This document shows positions 8,917-17,066 of a stretch of 64,000 nt of DNA, piece by piece. How positions within the stretch are numbered: position 1 is the stretch's first letter; each line of letters begins with the position of its first letter. Source of the stretch: Streptomyces cyaneochromogenes (GTDB taxonomy: Bacteria > Actinomycetota > Actinomycetes > Streptomycetales > Streptomycetaceae). Location of the stretch: contig NZ_CP034539.1 in NCBI RefSeq assembly GCF_003963535.1, positions 4,526,001 to 4,590,000 of the forward strand, read 5' to 3'. The position numbers were made by a program, and so were the translations under genes. The notes beneath the pieces were generated by a model. The model saw only the letters and a program-made list of their open reading frames with translations. It did no database searches and had not been told where the DNA came from.

Positions 8917-8950
8917 GTACACCGTACCCGATTGCGCGTACACCGTACCC
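8917..8950. promoter_or_regulatory. Direct-repeat operator between ABC exporter and tetR
   Basis: GTACACCGTACCC occurs twice, at 8917-8929 and 8938-8950. The copies are 21 bases apart, about two helical turns, so two regulator dimers could bind the same face. Each copy holds the inner dyad GTAC-ACC-GTAC. The site lies between the divergent exporter and tetR genes and probably controls both. Confidence 0.7.
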
Positions 8951-8981
8951 AGTTTTTTCGGGAGGACTTAAGCTGAATCGC

Positions 8982-9785
8982 ATGACGAGTGGCAAGGGCG
9001 GCACCAGCGGTACGGAGACCAGCGGCAGCGGCGACATCGTCCGCACGTTGGAGCTGCTCTGGGAGACGGGTCGACGCCCGAGCCGCGGGCCCAAGCCGGC
9101 CCTCACCCTGGACCAGATCGTGGACGCGGCGGTCCGGGTCGCGGACGCCGAGGGCCTGGAGTCGGTGTCGATGCGCCGGGTCGCCGCCGAGCTGGGCACC
9201 GGCACGATGTCGCTGTACCGCTACGTTCCCGGCAAGGGCGAGCTGCTCGACCTGATGCTGGATCGCGTCCAGCGGCCCTCGGAGAACCCCGCCGACCTCG
9301 GCGACGGCACCTGGCGCGCGGCGCTGGAGGCCATGGGCCGCGCGACCCTCGACCTCTACCGCCGCCACCCCTGGCTGCTCCAGGTCAACCAGTCCCGCCC
9401 GATCCTGGGCCCGAGCGCCCTGGACGGCATGGAGAAGGTGCTCGCCCGCATCAAGCCGATGGGCCTGTCCGACCCGGAGCTGGTCTCGGCGATCATCATG
9501 ATCGACGGGTACGTCGTCGGGGCCGCGCGCACCCAGCTGTACGCGCAGGAGGCGGAGCGCCGGACCGGCCTGACGGACGCGGAGTTCTGGGAGGCCCAGA
9601 CCCCGATGCTGGAAAAGGTCCTGGCGTCCGGCCGCTACCCCCTGATGGCCTCCCTCGACGAGAACACCTGGGGCCCCGACTTCGACCACTTCGAGTTCGG
9701 GCTGCAGCGGATCCTGGACGGGCTGGAGGTCTTCGTGGCGCGGCGGGCGGAGACGACCGGCGACGCCGACGGTGACGAGTCCTAG
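8982..9785 (+). CDS. TetR-family repressor of the divergent ABC exporter
   Basis: A 267-residue regulator. The DNA-binding domain (about 42-95) contains IVDAAVRVADAEGLESVSMR followed by the recognition helix region GTGTMSLYRYV. The C-terminal domain resembles the tetracyclin-repressor-like ligand domain common beside DrrAB exporters. The ATG at 8982 has GGAGG 16 bases upstream, a rather wide spacing. Placement and the repeats at 8917-8950 suggest it represses the exporter and itself until a ligand binds. Its stop shares the palindrome CTAG with the convergent gene's stop. Confidence 0.9.
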   Translation: MTSGKGGTSGTETSGSGDIVRTLELLWETGRRPSRGPKPALTLDQIVDAAVRVADAEGLESVSMRRVAAELGTGTMSLYRYVPGKGELLDLMLDRVQRPSENPADLGDGTWRAALEAMGRATLDLYRRHPWLLQVNQSRPILGPSALDGMEKVLARIKPMGLSDPELVSAIIMIDGYVVGAARTQLYAQEAERRTGLTDAEFWEAQTPMLEKVLASGRYPLMASLDENTWGPDFDHFEFGLQRILDGLEVFVARRAETTGDADGDES

Positions 9786-10333
9786 GGCGTGGGCTCCGCG
9801 ATCATGGCGATCCAGCTCAGGACGCCCACGGGGATGGCGACCACGACGACGTAGCCCACCCGGTCGGCCACCTTCTGCCGCCGCGAGGGCTCCCGCCGGT
9901 GGGCCTCCTTGCGTCGGTCCTTCCCGCGCGGCTTGATCGCCTGGTACGCGAGGACCGCGAGGACGACCACGCAGACCGCGACCTGCCAGAGCTCGCCCAC
10001 GACACCCCAGAAGCCGACCCGCTGAACCGTCTCCGGCTCGATCCCCTGCCGCGCGTCGAACCCACTGCCGTCCGGATAGTCGTGCCCGGTGTCCTCGAGG
10101 TGCACGTACACGGCGTCGCCGGCCGTGCCGCCGTCCGGCGTGAAGTCGCCGTAGCAGTCGTAACGGGAGTTCCTGCCGCCGCTGTTGGTGTCGCGGCAGG
10201 TGTCCACCTCGTACCTGCCCGGCGTGCCGTAGACCCCCGCGGACAGGGCGAGGTCGGCGGTCGCGGTGACGCACCAGAAGGCGGCGACGAGGGCGAGGAG
10301 TACCCCGCACACCCAGCCGAGTACACGCTTCAT
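9782..10333 (-). CDS. Small membrane protein of unknown function
   Basis: A 183-residue protein starting MKRVLGWVCG. A first hydrophobic segment (2-26) is followed by an outside region of about 70 residues with two cysteines (DTCRDTNS, SRYDCYGD) that may form a disulfide, then a second helix near 97-117, a basic stretch (KPRGKDRRKEAHRRE) and a last helix near 150-172. The ATG at 10333 overlaps the upstream stop (ATGA), so the two genes are coupled. No family is recognised. Confidence 0.78.
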   Translation of the reverse strand: MKRVLGWVCGVLLALVAAFWCVTATADLALSAGVYGTPGRYEVDTCRDTNSGGRNSRYDCYGDFTPDGGTAGDAVYVHLEDTGHDYPDGSGFDARQGIEPETVQRVGFWGVVGELWQVAVCVVVLAVLAYQAIKPRGKDRRKEAHRREPSRRQKVADRVGYVVVVAIPVGVLSWIAMIAEPTP

Positions 10334-10956
10334 CCGCCCACCAAGATGTTCGGTTCCTTCTCCAACAGCCTTGAGATGCCGGCCTGTTCGGCGAGAGCCA
10401 CGCGCTGCGGGCCGGCCTGGGCGCGCTCCTGCTCGTACTTCTTCCAGTCCGCGGGCTGCACGAAGAACATGTCGTCGCTCCCCGGCACGACCATGACGCC
10501 GCCGAAGGCCGGGTCCCCGGCGAACCAGGCACCGCCCTCCTCGGCCTCCTTCGGCCAACGGCGCACCGTCGAGGCGTTGACCGCGCGCAGCGAGGGCGCA
10601 CCGCGCTGCCCGCGCACCGACAGCCGGACGGTGTGCACGTCGCCTAGGTACTTCCACTCCGAGCCCTTCCTGGAGACCCGGGTGCGGTACTCCAGGGGGT
10701 AGGTGTGCAACACCTTCTCGCACACCTTGAGCCGGGAGCCGTGGCGCAGCCGGAGCATCAGGAAGATCAGTACGAGCAGGGCGGCCGGGATGCCGAACCC
10801 GGGCAGGGCGGCGTCATAGCCGGCCAGGTGCGCCACGTACGGGACGGCGAACAAGGTCACGGCGAGCGCGAGGCGGGTGACGATGTGCCGGTACAGCAGA
10901 GCGCGGTTGTGCCTGAGCACCTGCGCGACGTCGGGTGCGGGGGGCGGATTGGCCAT
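10330..10956 (-). CDS. Membrane protein of unknown function
   Basis: A 208-residue protein with two adjacent hydrophobic segments near the N-terminus (IVTRLALAVTLFAVPYVAHL and FGIPAALLVLIFLML), then a soluble domain of about 130 residues with PH-like strand spacing (SEWKYLGDVHTVRLSVRGQR) that I cannot assign. I prefer the ATG at 10956 (MANPPPAP); an alternative ATG at 11001 has a purine-rich stretch too close to it. It is the first gene of a pair with 9782-10333. Confidence 0.72.
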   Translation of the reverse strand: MANPPPAPDVAQVLRHNRALLYRHIVTRLALAVTLFAVPYVAHLAGYDAALPGFGIPAALLVLIFLMLRLRHGSRLKVCEKVLHTYPLEYRTRVSRKGSEWKYLGDVHTVRLSVRGQRGAPSLRAVNASTVRRWPKEAEEGGAWFAGDPAFGGVMVVPGSDDMFFVQPADWKKYEQERAQAGPQRVALAEQAGISRLLEKEPNILVGG

Positions 10957-11025
10957 GTGGGGTGAGGTGATCCTTCGTACGAGGTCGGGCGCCTCGGGCA
11001 TTCTCCGACACGCGGCCGATGCCCT

Positions 11026-12018
11026 TCACCCCCGCCGCAGCAGCCTGCGCAAGCCGAACACAACCACACACGCGACGACCACCGCGACGGCACCGACCTT
11101 GATGTCCCCGCTCGGCCCGCCGTCGCCGTCACCGTCGTCGCCGGAGGCCGAACTGCCGCCGCCGGACGAGGAGTCGGAGGATCCGCCGTCCTTGGGGGCG
11201 TCCTGGGCGACCACCGCGCTGCCGGCCCCTTCGCTCCCCAGCATGAGCTTGGTGCCGTCGGGTGAGTAGCTGACGGACTCGCCCTGGCCCAGGGGCACGC
11301 TGATGCGCTCCAGCCGTTTGAGTCTGCCGCCGTTCCAGTCGTAGGCGACGCCGCCGAAGTAGCCGCGTACGGCGAGGGCCCGGCCGTCCGGGGAGAAGGC
11401 GGCGTCGGTGGCCCACAGCTCGACCGGGGTGATGGGCTTGAAGACGTTGGTGCCTTTGGGGGAGAGCTCGGCCGGGGCCTCGTAGAGGTGCCCGCCGTCC
11501 TCCTGCTTGTCGATGATGTAGACGCGCCCGGTCTTGGGGTGCACGACGAGCGACTCGGCGTCGCGGCTGCCGTCGGAGTACTTCACCACGTACTGCGTGG
11601 CGCGGATCGACTGGTCCTTGAGCGTTTTCGGCTCCGGCAGCCGGTAGACCCACACATAGGGCCACTCCACACCGTCGTTGTCGCCGATGTCGCCGACGTA
11701 GATCTCGTTGCCGGGCCCGATGGCGATCGCCTCCACGTCGCGCGGGGTGCCCACGCCGGTCATGGTGATCGTCGCGACGGTCTCGCCGGTGCTGCTGTCG
11801 ACCGCGTAGAGGAAGGCGCCCTCGTCCTGGTCGTTGTGCGTCCAGTAGATGCCCGGGTGCTGACGGGAGGCGGCGAGGCCGCTGGACTCCGTGATGCGGG
11901 GGTCCTTGATCGTGAAGTCCTCGTTGCCGTCCCCGGCGGACGCGGCGGCGGAGGCGGGCACGGCGGTGAACGCCCCCACGAGAAGGACCCCGGCAAGAGA
12001 CGCGAGCAGTCGGCGCAT
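11026..12018 (-). CDS. Secreted, membrane-anchored beta-propeller-like protein
   Basis: A 330-residue protein. A cleavable signal peptide (MRRLLASLAGVLLVGAFTAVPASA) leads to a domain of about 240 residues with repeated blade-like segments (YWTHNDQDEGAFLYAVDSST, IYVGDIGDND, LWATDAAFSPDGRALAVRGY). A Ser/Gly/Asp-rich spacer and a C-terminal helix ending RRLLRRG would hold it outside the membrane. The ligand or substrate is unknown. The ATG follows GGGGGC. Confidence 0.85.
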   Translation of the reverse strand: MRRLLASLAGVLLVGAFTAVPASAAASAGDGNEDFTIKDPRITESSGLAASRQHPGIYWTHNDQDEGAFLYAVDSSTGETVATITMTGVGTPRDVEAIAIGPGNEIYVGDIGDNDGVEWPYVWVYRLPEPKTLKDQSIRATQYVVKYSDGSRDAESLVVHPKTGRVYIIDKQEDGGHLYEAPAELSPKGTNVFKPITPVELWATDAAFSPDGRALAVRGYFGGVAYDWNGGRLKRLERISVPLGQGESVSYSPDGTKLMLGSEGAGSAVVAQDAPKDGGSSDSSSGGGSSASGDDGDGDGGPSGDIKVGAVAVVVACVVVFGLRRLLRRG

Positions 12019-12148
12019 GCCCCCAGCCTGCCATCCCGGCCGGGTTCACGAGCCGGGCCGGCCTGACTAAGATCCACGGGGACATCGCGTGCCGGTCACC
12101 GGCTGGGTGAGGCATGGAGGTGTCGGGAGATGCCCTCGGAGGCATTCC

Positions 12149-12538
12149 TTGTCAGTCGAGTTGAACCACACGATCATCCATGCCCGGGACAATCGGGAGT
12201 CCGCGGAGTTCTTCACGGACCTGCTGGGCCTTGAGATCACCGCGGAGTGGGGCCCCTTCATCGCCGTCGCCCTGAGCAACGGCGTCACGCTGGACTTCGC
12301 CACCATCCCCGCGGACAGGATCGCGCTCCAGCACTACGCCTTCCTGATCTCCGAGGAGGAGTTCGACGCGGCGTACGCGCAGATCAGGGAGCGCGGTATC
12401 GAGCACTACGCCGATCCGCAGCAGCAGCACCCCGGCACGATCAACCACAACGACGGCGGCCGCGGGGTCTACTTCATGGACCCGGCGGGCCACGCCATGG
12501 AGCTGATCACCGTGCCGTACGGCGGCTGGACCTCGTAA
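12149..12538 (+). CDS. VOC-superfamily (glyoxalase-like) protein
   Basis: A 129-residue single VOC module. LNHTIIHARDNRESAEFFTD is the first beta-alpha unit, and GVYFMDPAGHAMELIT is the C-terminal metal-binding strand with the usual glutamate. Candidate metal ligands are H7, H67 and E121. The best start is the TTG at 12149, six bases after GGAGG (12138-12142); the ATG at 12089 would add an unlikely basic tail. The reaction is unknown: the fold serves lyases, dioxygenases and drug-binding proteins. A hairpin terminator follows. Confidence 0.85.
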   Translation: MSVELNHTIIHARDNRESAEFFTDLLGLEITAEWGPFIAVALSNGVTLDFATIPADRIALQHYAFLISEEEFDAAYAQIRERGIEHYADPQQQHPGTINHNDGGRGVYFMDPAGHAMELITVPYGGWTS

Positions 12539-12546
12539 CACCCCGC

Positions 12547-12580
12547 GCAGGCGGCGTGTCAGGCTTCACACGCCGCCTGC
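12547..12580 (+). terminator. Stem-loop terminator after the VOC gene
   Basis: A perfect 13-base stem, GCAGGCGGCGTGT (12547-12559) with its complement at 12568-12580, encloses an eight-base loop. There is no U-tract. It lies in the 78-base gap to the SGNH hydrolase. Confidence 0.7.
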
Positions 12581-12616
12581 TCCTACCGACAGGTAGCGAT
12601 CGTCCATCATGAGCGG

Positions 12617-13303
12617 ATGCTCAGGTTCATGCCCGTCGGCGACTCCATGACCATCGGCAGCGCCGGCGAACACACGTGGCGCTACCGCATGTGGCAGCAC
12701 CTGCGTGAGACGTACGGCGGCCCCTTCGCCCTCGTCGGCCCGCGCGAGACGCTGTACGACAAGGCGACGGACGAGCCGACGTCGTACGAGTACGCCGCCG
12801 ACTGCGACCCGTCCTTCCCTCGCGCCCACCTCGCCGGCTGGGGCGAGGGCTGGCTGCACATGGCACCGCTGATCGGCGAGGCCGTGCGGTCGTGCCGGGC
12901 GGATGTGCTGCTGGTGTCGCTGGGCCTGATCGACCTGGGGTTCTACACGAACGCGGAGCAGACGGCGCAGAACGCGCGGGCGTTCGTGTCGGCGGCGCGG
13001 GCGGCGAACCCGAAGGTACGGACGGTCGTGCTGCCGGTGATCCCGAACGTCCGGGCGGAGTCGGACGCCGAGTTCGCCGTGCAGGTCAGCCGCTTCAACG
13101 AGCTGCTGGCGAAGGCGGTGGCCGACCTGGACGAGCCCCGCTCACCGCTGCTCCTGGCGTCCCCTCCCCCGTCGTACGACATCAATCTCGACACGTACGA
13201 CGGCACGCACCCGAACGCGAGCGGCGAGCACAAGATCGCGGAGGCGTTCGCGGACGCGATGTATCAGGCGTGGGGCGTGGGCGAGCCGTACGCCGCCGAC
13301 TGA
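12617..13303 (+). CDS. SGNH/GDSL-family hydrolase
   Basis: A 228-residue putative esterase. Block I is MPVGDSMTIG (nucleophile S10) and block V is DGTHPNASG (D195, H198), so Ser, Asp and His are present. Block III, normally GxND, reads GLID here (103-106), so the oxyanion-hole asparagine is missing. No signal peptide is seen, so it is probably cytoplasmic. The ATG at 12617 has only GAGCGG before it; a leaderless start is possible. It may act on an ester or have weak activity. Confidence 0.85.
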   Translation: MLRFMPVGDSMTIGSAGEHTWRYRMWQHLRETYGGPFALVGPRETLYDKATDEPTSYEYAADCDPSFPRAHLAGWGEGWLHMAPLIGEAVRSCRADVLLVSLGLIDLGFYTNAEQTAQNARAFVSAARAANPKVRTVVLPVIPNVRAESDAEFAVQVSRFNELLAKAVADLDEPRSPLLLASPPPSYDINLDTYDGTHPNASGEHKIAEAFADAMYQAWGVGEPYAAD

Positions 13304-13461
13304 CCGGCGATGGCCTCGATGGCCGTCGGGGTCAGCCCCTGCGCCGGCTTCCTCCGCGCGTGGCCCCAACGGCCGGAGACCTTCAGCAACTCCTCGACCA
13401 GCGTGCGGCGTTGGGCATGGGTCGTGGGTTCGAGTGCGACGACCAGGACCGGGGTGGGCAT
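13264..13461 (-). CDS. Small hypothetical protein
   Basis: A 65-residue frame starting MPTPVLVVALEPTTHAQRRT, with GGAGA ten bases upstream. The composition is protein-like, with a helix-forming middle (RTLVEELLKVSGRWGHARRK), rather than the Arg/Ala-rich look of shadow frames. It overlaps the end of the SGNH gene by 40 bases, tail to tail, and is divergent from the first Uma2 gene. It could be a real short gene or the remnant of a longer one. No family is recognised. Confidence 0.4.
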   Translation of the reverse strand: MPTPVLVVALEPTTHAQRRTLVEELLKVSGRWGHARRKPAQGLTPTAIEAIAGQSAAYGSPTPHA

Positions 13462-13490
13462 GCGAGCTTCGTCTCCATGTAGTGGTCGCT

Positions 13491-13503
13491 GTGCGTATCG
13501 TTG
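13491..13503 (+). promoter_or_regulatory. Promoter element shared by both Uma2 genes
   Basis: GTGCGTATCGTTG contains a TATCGT -10 box (13496-13501) seven bases ahead of the Uma2 start at 13509. The identical 13-mer recurs at 23967-23979 upstream of the second Uma2 gene. Confidence 0.6.
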
Positions 13504-13508
13504 AACTC

Positions 13509-14069
13509 ATGGCCGAGAGCGACACCCACTGGCTGGATGAGATGTTCGAGCGGCTCGAGAAGATGCCCGTCCCCGAAGGATTCAGGGTCGAGATCGTCGG
13601 GGGCAACGTCTTTATGACGCCGCAGCGGAACACTCATTGGCAGATCATCCGCCGGTTCCTGTGGGCCGTGGAGGACAGGTTCGGGAGGGACGTCATGGTG
13701 TTCTCCGACGTCCGCATCGACTTTCCGGGCTACCAGAACGGCTTCTGCCCGGACGTGGCCATGCTCAAGGACTCAGCAAAGCAGGACGGCAAAGGCCACT
13801 GGCGTTACCAGGACGTCGAGTTCGTCGCCGAGGTCATCTCCGAGGGCACGGCCGCCAACGACTACGGCCCGAAGAAGACCGCCTACGCGGTCGCCGAGGT
13901 CCCCGTCTACGTCATCGCCGACCCCTACCAGGGGCGGTGCTGCGTCTACACCGACCCGAAGGACGGCGACTACCAGAATCGGACGCCGGTGGACTTCGGC
14001 ACCGACGTCGACCTGATCGGTACCGTTGTGGACCTCACCCTCAAGACCGACGACTTCCCCCGCGACTGA
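13509..14069 (+). CDS. Uma2-family (DUF820) putative endonuclease, copy 1
   Basis: A 186-residue protein of the PD-(D/E)XK-like DUF820/Uma2 family. Visible family features are RVEIVGGNVFMTP near the start, the acidic FSDVRIDFPGYQNGFCPDVA, and the core EFVAEVISEGTAANDYGPKK with E and K where the nuclease active site would be. The ATG at 13509 appears leaderless. Uma2 proteins occur in many copies in some actinobacteria and cyanobacteria; their role is not settled. A close paralogue is at 24029-24616. Confidence 0.88.
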   Translation: MAESDTHWLDEMFERLEKMPVPEGFRVEIVGGNVFMTPQRNTHWQIIRRFLWAVEDRFGRDVMVFSDVRIDFPGYQNGFCPDVAMLKDSAKQDGKGHWRYQDVEFVAEVISEGTAANDYGPKKTAYAVAEVPVYVIADPYQGRCCVYTDPKDGDYQNRTPVDFGTDVDLIGTVVDLTLKTDDFPRD

Positions 14070-14085
14070 CGCCCCCGACGGCCCG

Positions 14086-15036
14086 TCAGAGCACCTTGCT
14101 CTCCAGCTTCCCCAGCGGGCTGGGGTCCTCCTCCAGCGAGGCGACCGCCGTCTTCCAGCCGGTGTCCTCGGGGTAGAGGGCGCCGCGCAGGAAGGCGGAG
14201 GTGAGCTGCTGGATCAGGGCGACGCGTGCGGGGCTCTCGTCGGTGGTCTCGGCGACCTCGTACCCGGGGATGCCGCCGAGCGAGTGCTCCGCCCCGAACA
14301 GCGTGAGCAGGCTCTTGCTTCCCGGGCTGTGGGTGTAGGCGTCGGTGAACCAGTCCGGTCCGCGCGTGGTCAGGTGGGACTGGTCGTGGTCCCCGGCGAC
14401 GACGAGAGCCGGCGTGGCCATGTCGGCGAAGGACGGCCTCATGAAGGGGAAGTTCTCGGAGGCGAACGGCGTCAGGTCGTCGCCCAGGCCGGCCATGGCG
14501 AGCAGCACACCCGCCTTGACCCGGAGGTCGGACATGTCCTCGCCGGGAACGCCGTCGGAGCCGAGGACTCGCGCGCCCAGCAGGGCACTCGCCGTCTGAG
14601 CTCCCCAGGAGTGGCCCGCCACCGCGATGCGACTGCGGTCGAGGCGCCCGCCGAGTCCCGGCACCGAGGCTTCCAGGACGTCGAGTCCGTCCAGCACCCG
14701 CTTGAGGTCCTCGATACGGAAGCGCCAGATCCGCGGCGTACGGGGATCCTCGGCGGGGAGGCCGAGGGTCCTGGAGTCGAGGTGGGTCGGCTGCACGACC
14801 ACGAAGCCCTGCGCGGCCCAGAAGTCCGCGAGCGGGGCGTAGCCGTTCATCGACCAGCCGAAGCCGTGCGAGAAGACGATGACCGGCAGGTCGCCGCCGC
14901 TCGCCGGGGCGGACACGCGGACCTGCAGGTCCTCGCCGCGGCCCGGGGCGGACAGTACGACCGGTTTCGCGGATATCACCGTGGCGGGCGCACCTGCGCT
15001 CTTCCGCACGTTCACGGTGCTGTTCGAGTCGGACAT
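14086..15036 (-). CDS. Alpha/beta hydrolase (chlorophyllase/PAF-acetylhydrolase-like)
   Basis: A 316-residue hydrolase without an obvious signal peptide. HGFGWSMNGY is the oxyanion region and GHSWG holds the nucleophile S143. D253-type acid (VVAGDHDQSH) and a late histidine (GAEHSLGG) complete a likely triad. The ATG at 15036 follows GGAGG. It probably cleaves an ester; the substrate is unknown. It is divergent from a TetR regulator, and the 129-base gap holds two copies of the dyad CGGAAC-N3-GTTCCG, so the regulator very likely controls this gene. Confidence 0.88.
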   Translation of the reverse strand: MSDSNSTVNVRKSAGAPATVISAKPVVLSAPGRGEDLQVRVSAPASGGDLPVIVFSHGFGWSMNGYAPLADFWAAQGFVVVQPTHLDSRTLGLPAEDPRTPRIWRFRIEDLKRVLDGLDVLEASVPGLGGRLDRSRIAVAGHSWGAQTASALLGARVLGSDGVPGEDMSDLRVKAGVLLAMAGLGDDLTPFASENFPFMRPSFADMATPALVVAGDHDQSHLTTRGPDWFTDAYTHSPGSKSLLTLFGAEHSLGGIPGYEVAETTDESPARVALIQQLTSAFLRGALYPEDTGWKTAVASLEEDPSPLGKLESKVL

Positions 15037-15098
15037 GGAAGTGCCTCCGTTGATGGAGATGGACAGACCGGTCCCCTGGTCTGCCATCATGGGCGAAA

Positions 15099-15137
15099 CG
15101 GAACCTCGTTCCGCAAACAATACGGAACACGGTTCCG
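15099..15137. promoter_or_regulatory. Twin TetR operators between hydrolase and tetR
   Basis: CGGAACCTCGTTCCG (15099-15113) and CGGAACACGGTTCCG (15123-15137) are two perfect inverted repeats with six-base arms and three-base spacers. Their centres are 24 bases apart. They lie between the divergent alpha/beta hydrolase and TetR genes. Confidence 0.82.
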
Positions 15138-15165
15138 CTTTGGCAATCACGGAAGGAGCGCCGCG

Positions 15166-15756
15166 GTGAACGACAGCGGCCACAGCACGGGAAGCGCGGC
15201 CGGATCCAAGCGCAAGGACGCCCTGCGCAACCAGCAGACCCTGCTGGACGCCGCCGCCTCGGTCTTCGTCACCTCGGGCGTGGAAGCACCGGTACGCGAC
15301 ATCGCCGCCGAGGCCGGCGTCGGGACGGGCACGATCTACCGTCACTTCCCCACCCGGGCGGACCTGATCATCGCCGTCTACCGCCACCAGGTCGAAGCCT
15401 GCGCCGAGGCCGGGCCGGACCTGCTGACGACCTGCCCGACACCGCACGCCGCCCTGGAACGGTGGGTCGACCTCTTCGTCGACTTCCTGGTCACCAAGCA
15501 CGGCCTCGCCGCCGTACTGCGGACTGACAGCAGCGGCTTCGAGACACTGCATGCCTACTTCCTCGACCGCCTCCTGCCGGTGTGCGCCCAACTCCTCGAC
15601 GCTGCCGCCGCCTCCGGCGAGATCCGCCCCGGCATCGACGCCTACCAGCTCATGCGCGGCATCGGAAACCTCTGCATCGGCGCCGAGAGCGACCCCCGGT
15701 ACGACGCGCGCCGACTGGTCGCACTCCTCGTCGCGGGGCTACGCCGGCCGAGCTGA
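15166..15756 (+). CDS. TetR-family regulator
   Basis: A 196-residue regulator. The N-terminal helix-turn-helix spans about 18-65, with the recognition segment AGVGTGTIYRHFPTRADL. The C-terminal domain resembles the SbtR-type ligand domain of actinobacterial TetR proteins. The GTG at 15166 follows GGAAGGAG at seven bases. It probably represses itself and the divergent hydrolase through the twin dyads in their shared promoter region. Confidence 0.9.
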   Translation: MNDSGHSTGSAAGSKRKDALRNQQTLLDAAASVFVTSGVEAPVRDIAAEAGVGTGTIYRHFPTRADLIIAVYRHQVEACAEAGPDLLTTCPTPHAALERWVDLFVDFLVTKHGLAAVLRTDSSGFETLHAYFLDRLLPVCAQLLDAAAASGEIRPGIDAYQLMRGIGNLCIGAESDPRYDARRLVALLVAGLRRPS

Positions 15757-16176
15757 CCGTGGCCCGCCGACGGAGCTTCTCCCGACGACTTCATGCAGCA
15801 ACTCGCCCTTGACGAACGGGACTTCCTCCGTCGGCATCGACCGCCATTCCAGCGGCCAGGTGACGCCGGTCAGAGCCGGTACGCCCACGTACGCCGAGTA
15901 GCCGGCGGCGCGGGTGAGGGTGCGTACGCCGGGGGGCCAGCGGTGGGTGGTGGCGGTTTGCGGGGGCAACAGGAAGTACAGGTACCGCTCTCCGGTCAGC
16001 TCGCGGATGATCGGGCCCGCGTCGAAGTGGGTGCGGAGCAGGAGTTCGGCGGCGGCGCCTTCTGCCTGGGCGCCTTTCATGCGTACGGCGTCGAAGTGGA
16101 TGCCCGCGTGGCGGAGCGCGTGGCCGGTGTCGGGGATCCAGGTGGGGAGCCAGGGGTTGGCGATTTTCTCGTACAT
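15739..16176 (-). CDS. Conserved hypothetical protein beside XRE/DUF397
   Basis: A 145-residue soluble protein starting MYEKIANPWLPTWIPDTGHA. The part YLYFLLPPQTATTHRWPPGV and GYSAYVGVPALTGVTWP vaguely recalls a bifunctional primase/polymerase N-terminal fold, but catalytic residues are not evident. It is divergent from the XRE regulator and overlaps the end of the TetR gene by 18 bases. Its position suggests a link to the XRE/DUF397 unit. Function unknown. Confidence 0.7.
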   Translation of the reverse strand: MYEKIANPWLPTWIPDTGHALRHAGIHFDAVRMKGAQAEGAAAELLLRTHFDAGPIIRELTGERYLYFLLPPQTATTHRWPPGVRTLTRAAGYSAYVGVPALTGVTWPLEWRSMPTEEVPFVKGELLHEVVGRSSVGGPRSARPA

Positions 16177-16259
16177 GCCGCAAATGCAACCGGGTGCTTA
16201 CATACTGTGACCAGGGGTTCGTGGTGGTGGTGCGGGGCTGTGCAGTTGGGGAGGCGCGT

Positions 16260-17066
16260 GTGCGTTCCGGTGATCGAGGGTCGGAGTCGTTCGGTGCGTT
16301 GCTGAGGTTCTTTCGCGAGCAGGCCGGGATGACGCAGGAGGGGTTGGCGAAGCACGTCGGATACTCCAAGTCGCAGGTGGCGATGGTGGAGCGGGGGGAG
16401 CGGTCGCCGAAGGGGCAGTTCGTCGAGATCGCGGACCGGGTGCTGGGTGCACAAGGTGCACTGCTGGTGCTGGCGGAGAAGGAGTTCGGAAACAGCGGGC
16501 TCCGGCCGTGGACCGAGGACTATCTGGCGGAGGAGCGGAAGGCCGCGGCCCTTCACGTGTACCAGAACCACGTGATCCCGGGTTCACTCCAAACCGAGGC
16601 GTACGCGCGGGCGATCTACGGCTGCCACTGTCCGGCGCTGGACGACGACGAGATCGACCGGCGGGTGGCAGCGCGGCAGGAGCGGCAACAGCTCTTTCAG
16701 CGCAAGCCCAAGCCGATCGTCAGCTACGTACTGGAAGAGAGCACGCTCACACGTCCACTGGGCGGACCGGCCGCGCTGAAAGAGCAGCTGCTCCACATCC
16801 TCGATATCGGCCAACTTCGCCACGTCGAGATCCAGGTCATGCCGCATGCCCGCCAGGCCCACGCCGGACTCAACGGCGCCATGATCCTGCTGGAGACACC
16901 CGAACACCGCCAACTCGCCTACGTGGAAGGACCGAGTGGTGGCTATTTCGTCAGCGAGCAACCCGACCTGGGGGAACTCTTCGCACGGTATGGCATTCTG
17001 CGAGCGCAGGCTCTCAACCCTGACGAGTCCGCGAAGTTGATCGACGAAGTGGCAGAGGGGCTATGA
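16260..17066 (+). CDS. XRE-family regulator with DUF5753
   Basis: A 268-residue protein. The helix-turn-helix (about 10-66) includes AGMTQEGLAKHVGYSKSQVAMV; the rest is the actinobacterial DUF5753 domain (WTEDYLAEERKAA, VIPGLLQTE-like NHVIPGSLQTEAYARA). The GTG at 16260 is five bases after GGGGAGG. The next gene, a DUF397 protein, overlaps by ATGA. Such pairs are abundant in Streptomyces; some, like BldB/WhiJ-type sets, influence development, and the XRE/DUF397 pair can behave like a toxin-antitoxin. No direct evidence of either here. Confidence 0.92.
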   Translation: MRSGDRGSESFGALLRFFREQAGMTQEGLAKHVGYSKSQVAMVERGERSPKGQFVEIADRVLGAQGALLVLAEKEFGNSGLRPWTEDYLAEERKAAALHVYQNHVIPGSLQTEAYARAIYGCHCPALDDDEIDRRVAARQERQQLFQRKPKPIVSYVLEESTLTRPLGGPAALKEQLLHILDIGQLRHVEIQVMPHARQAHAGLNGAMILLETPEHRQLAYVEGPSGGYFVSEQPDLGELFARYGILRAQALNPDESAKLIDEVAEGL

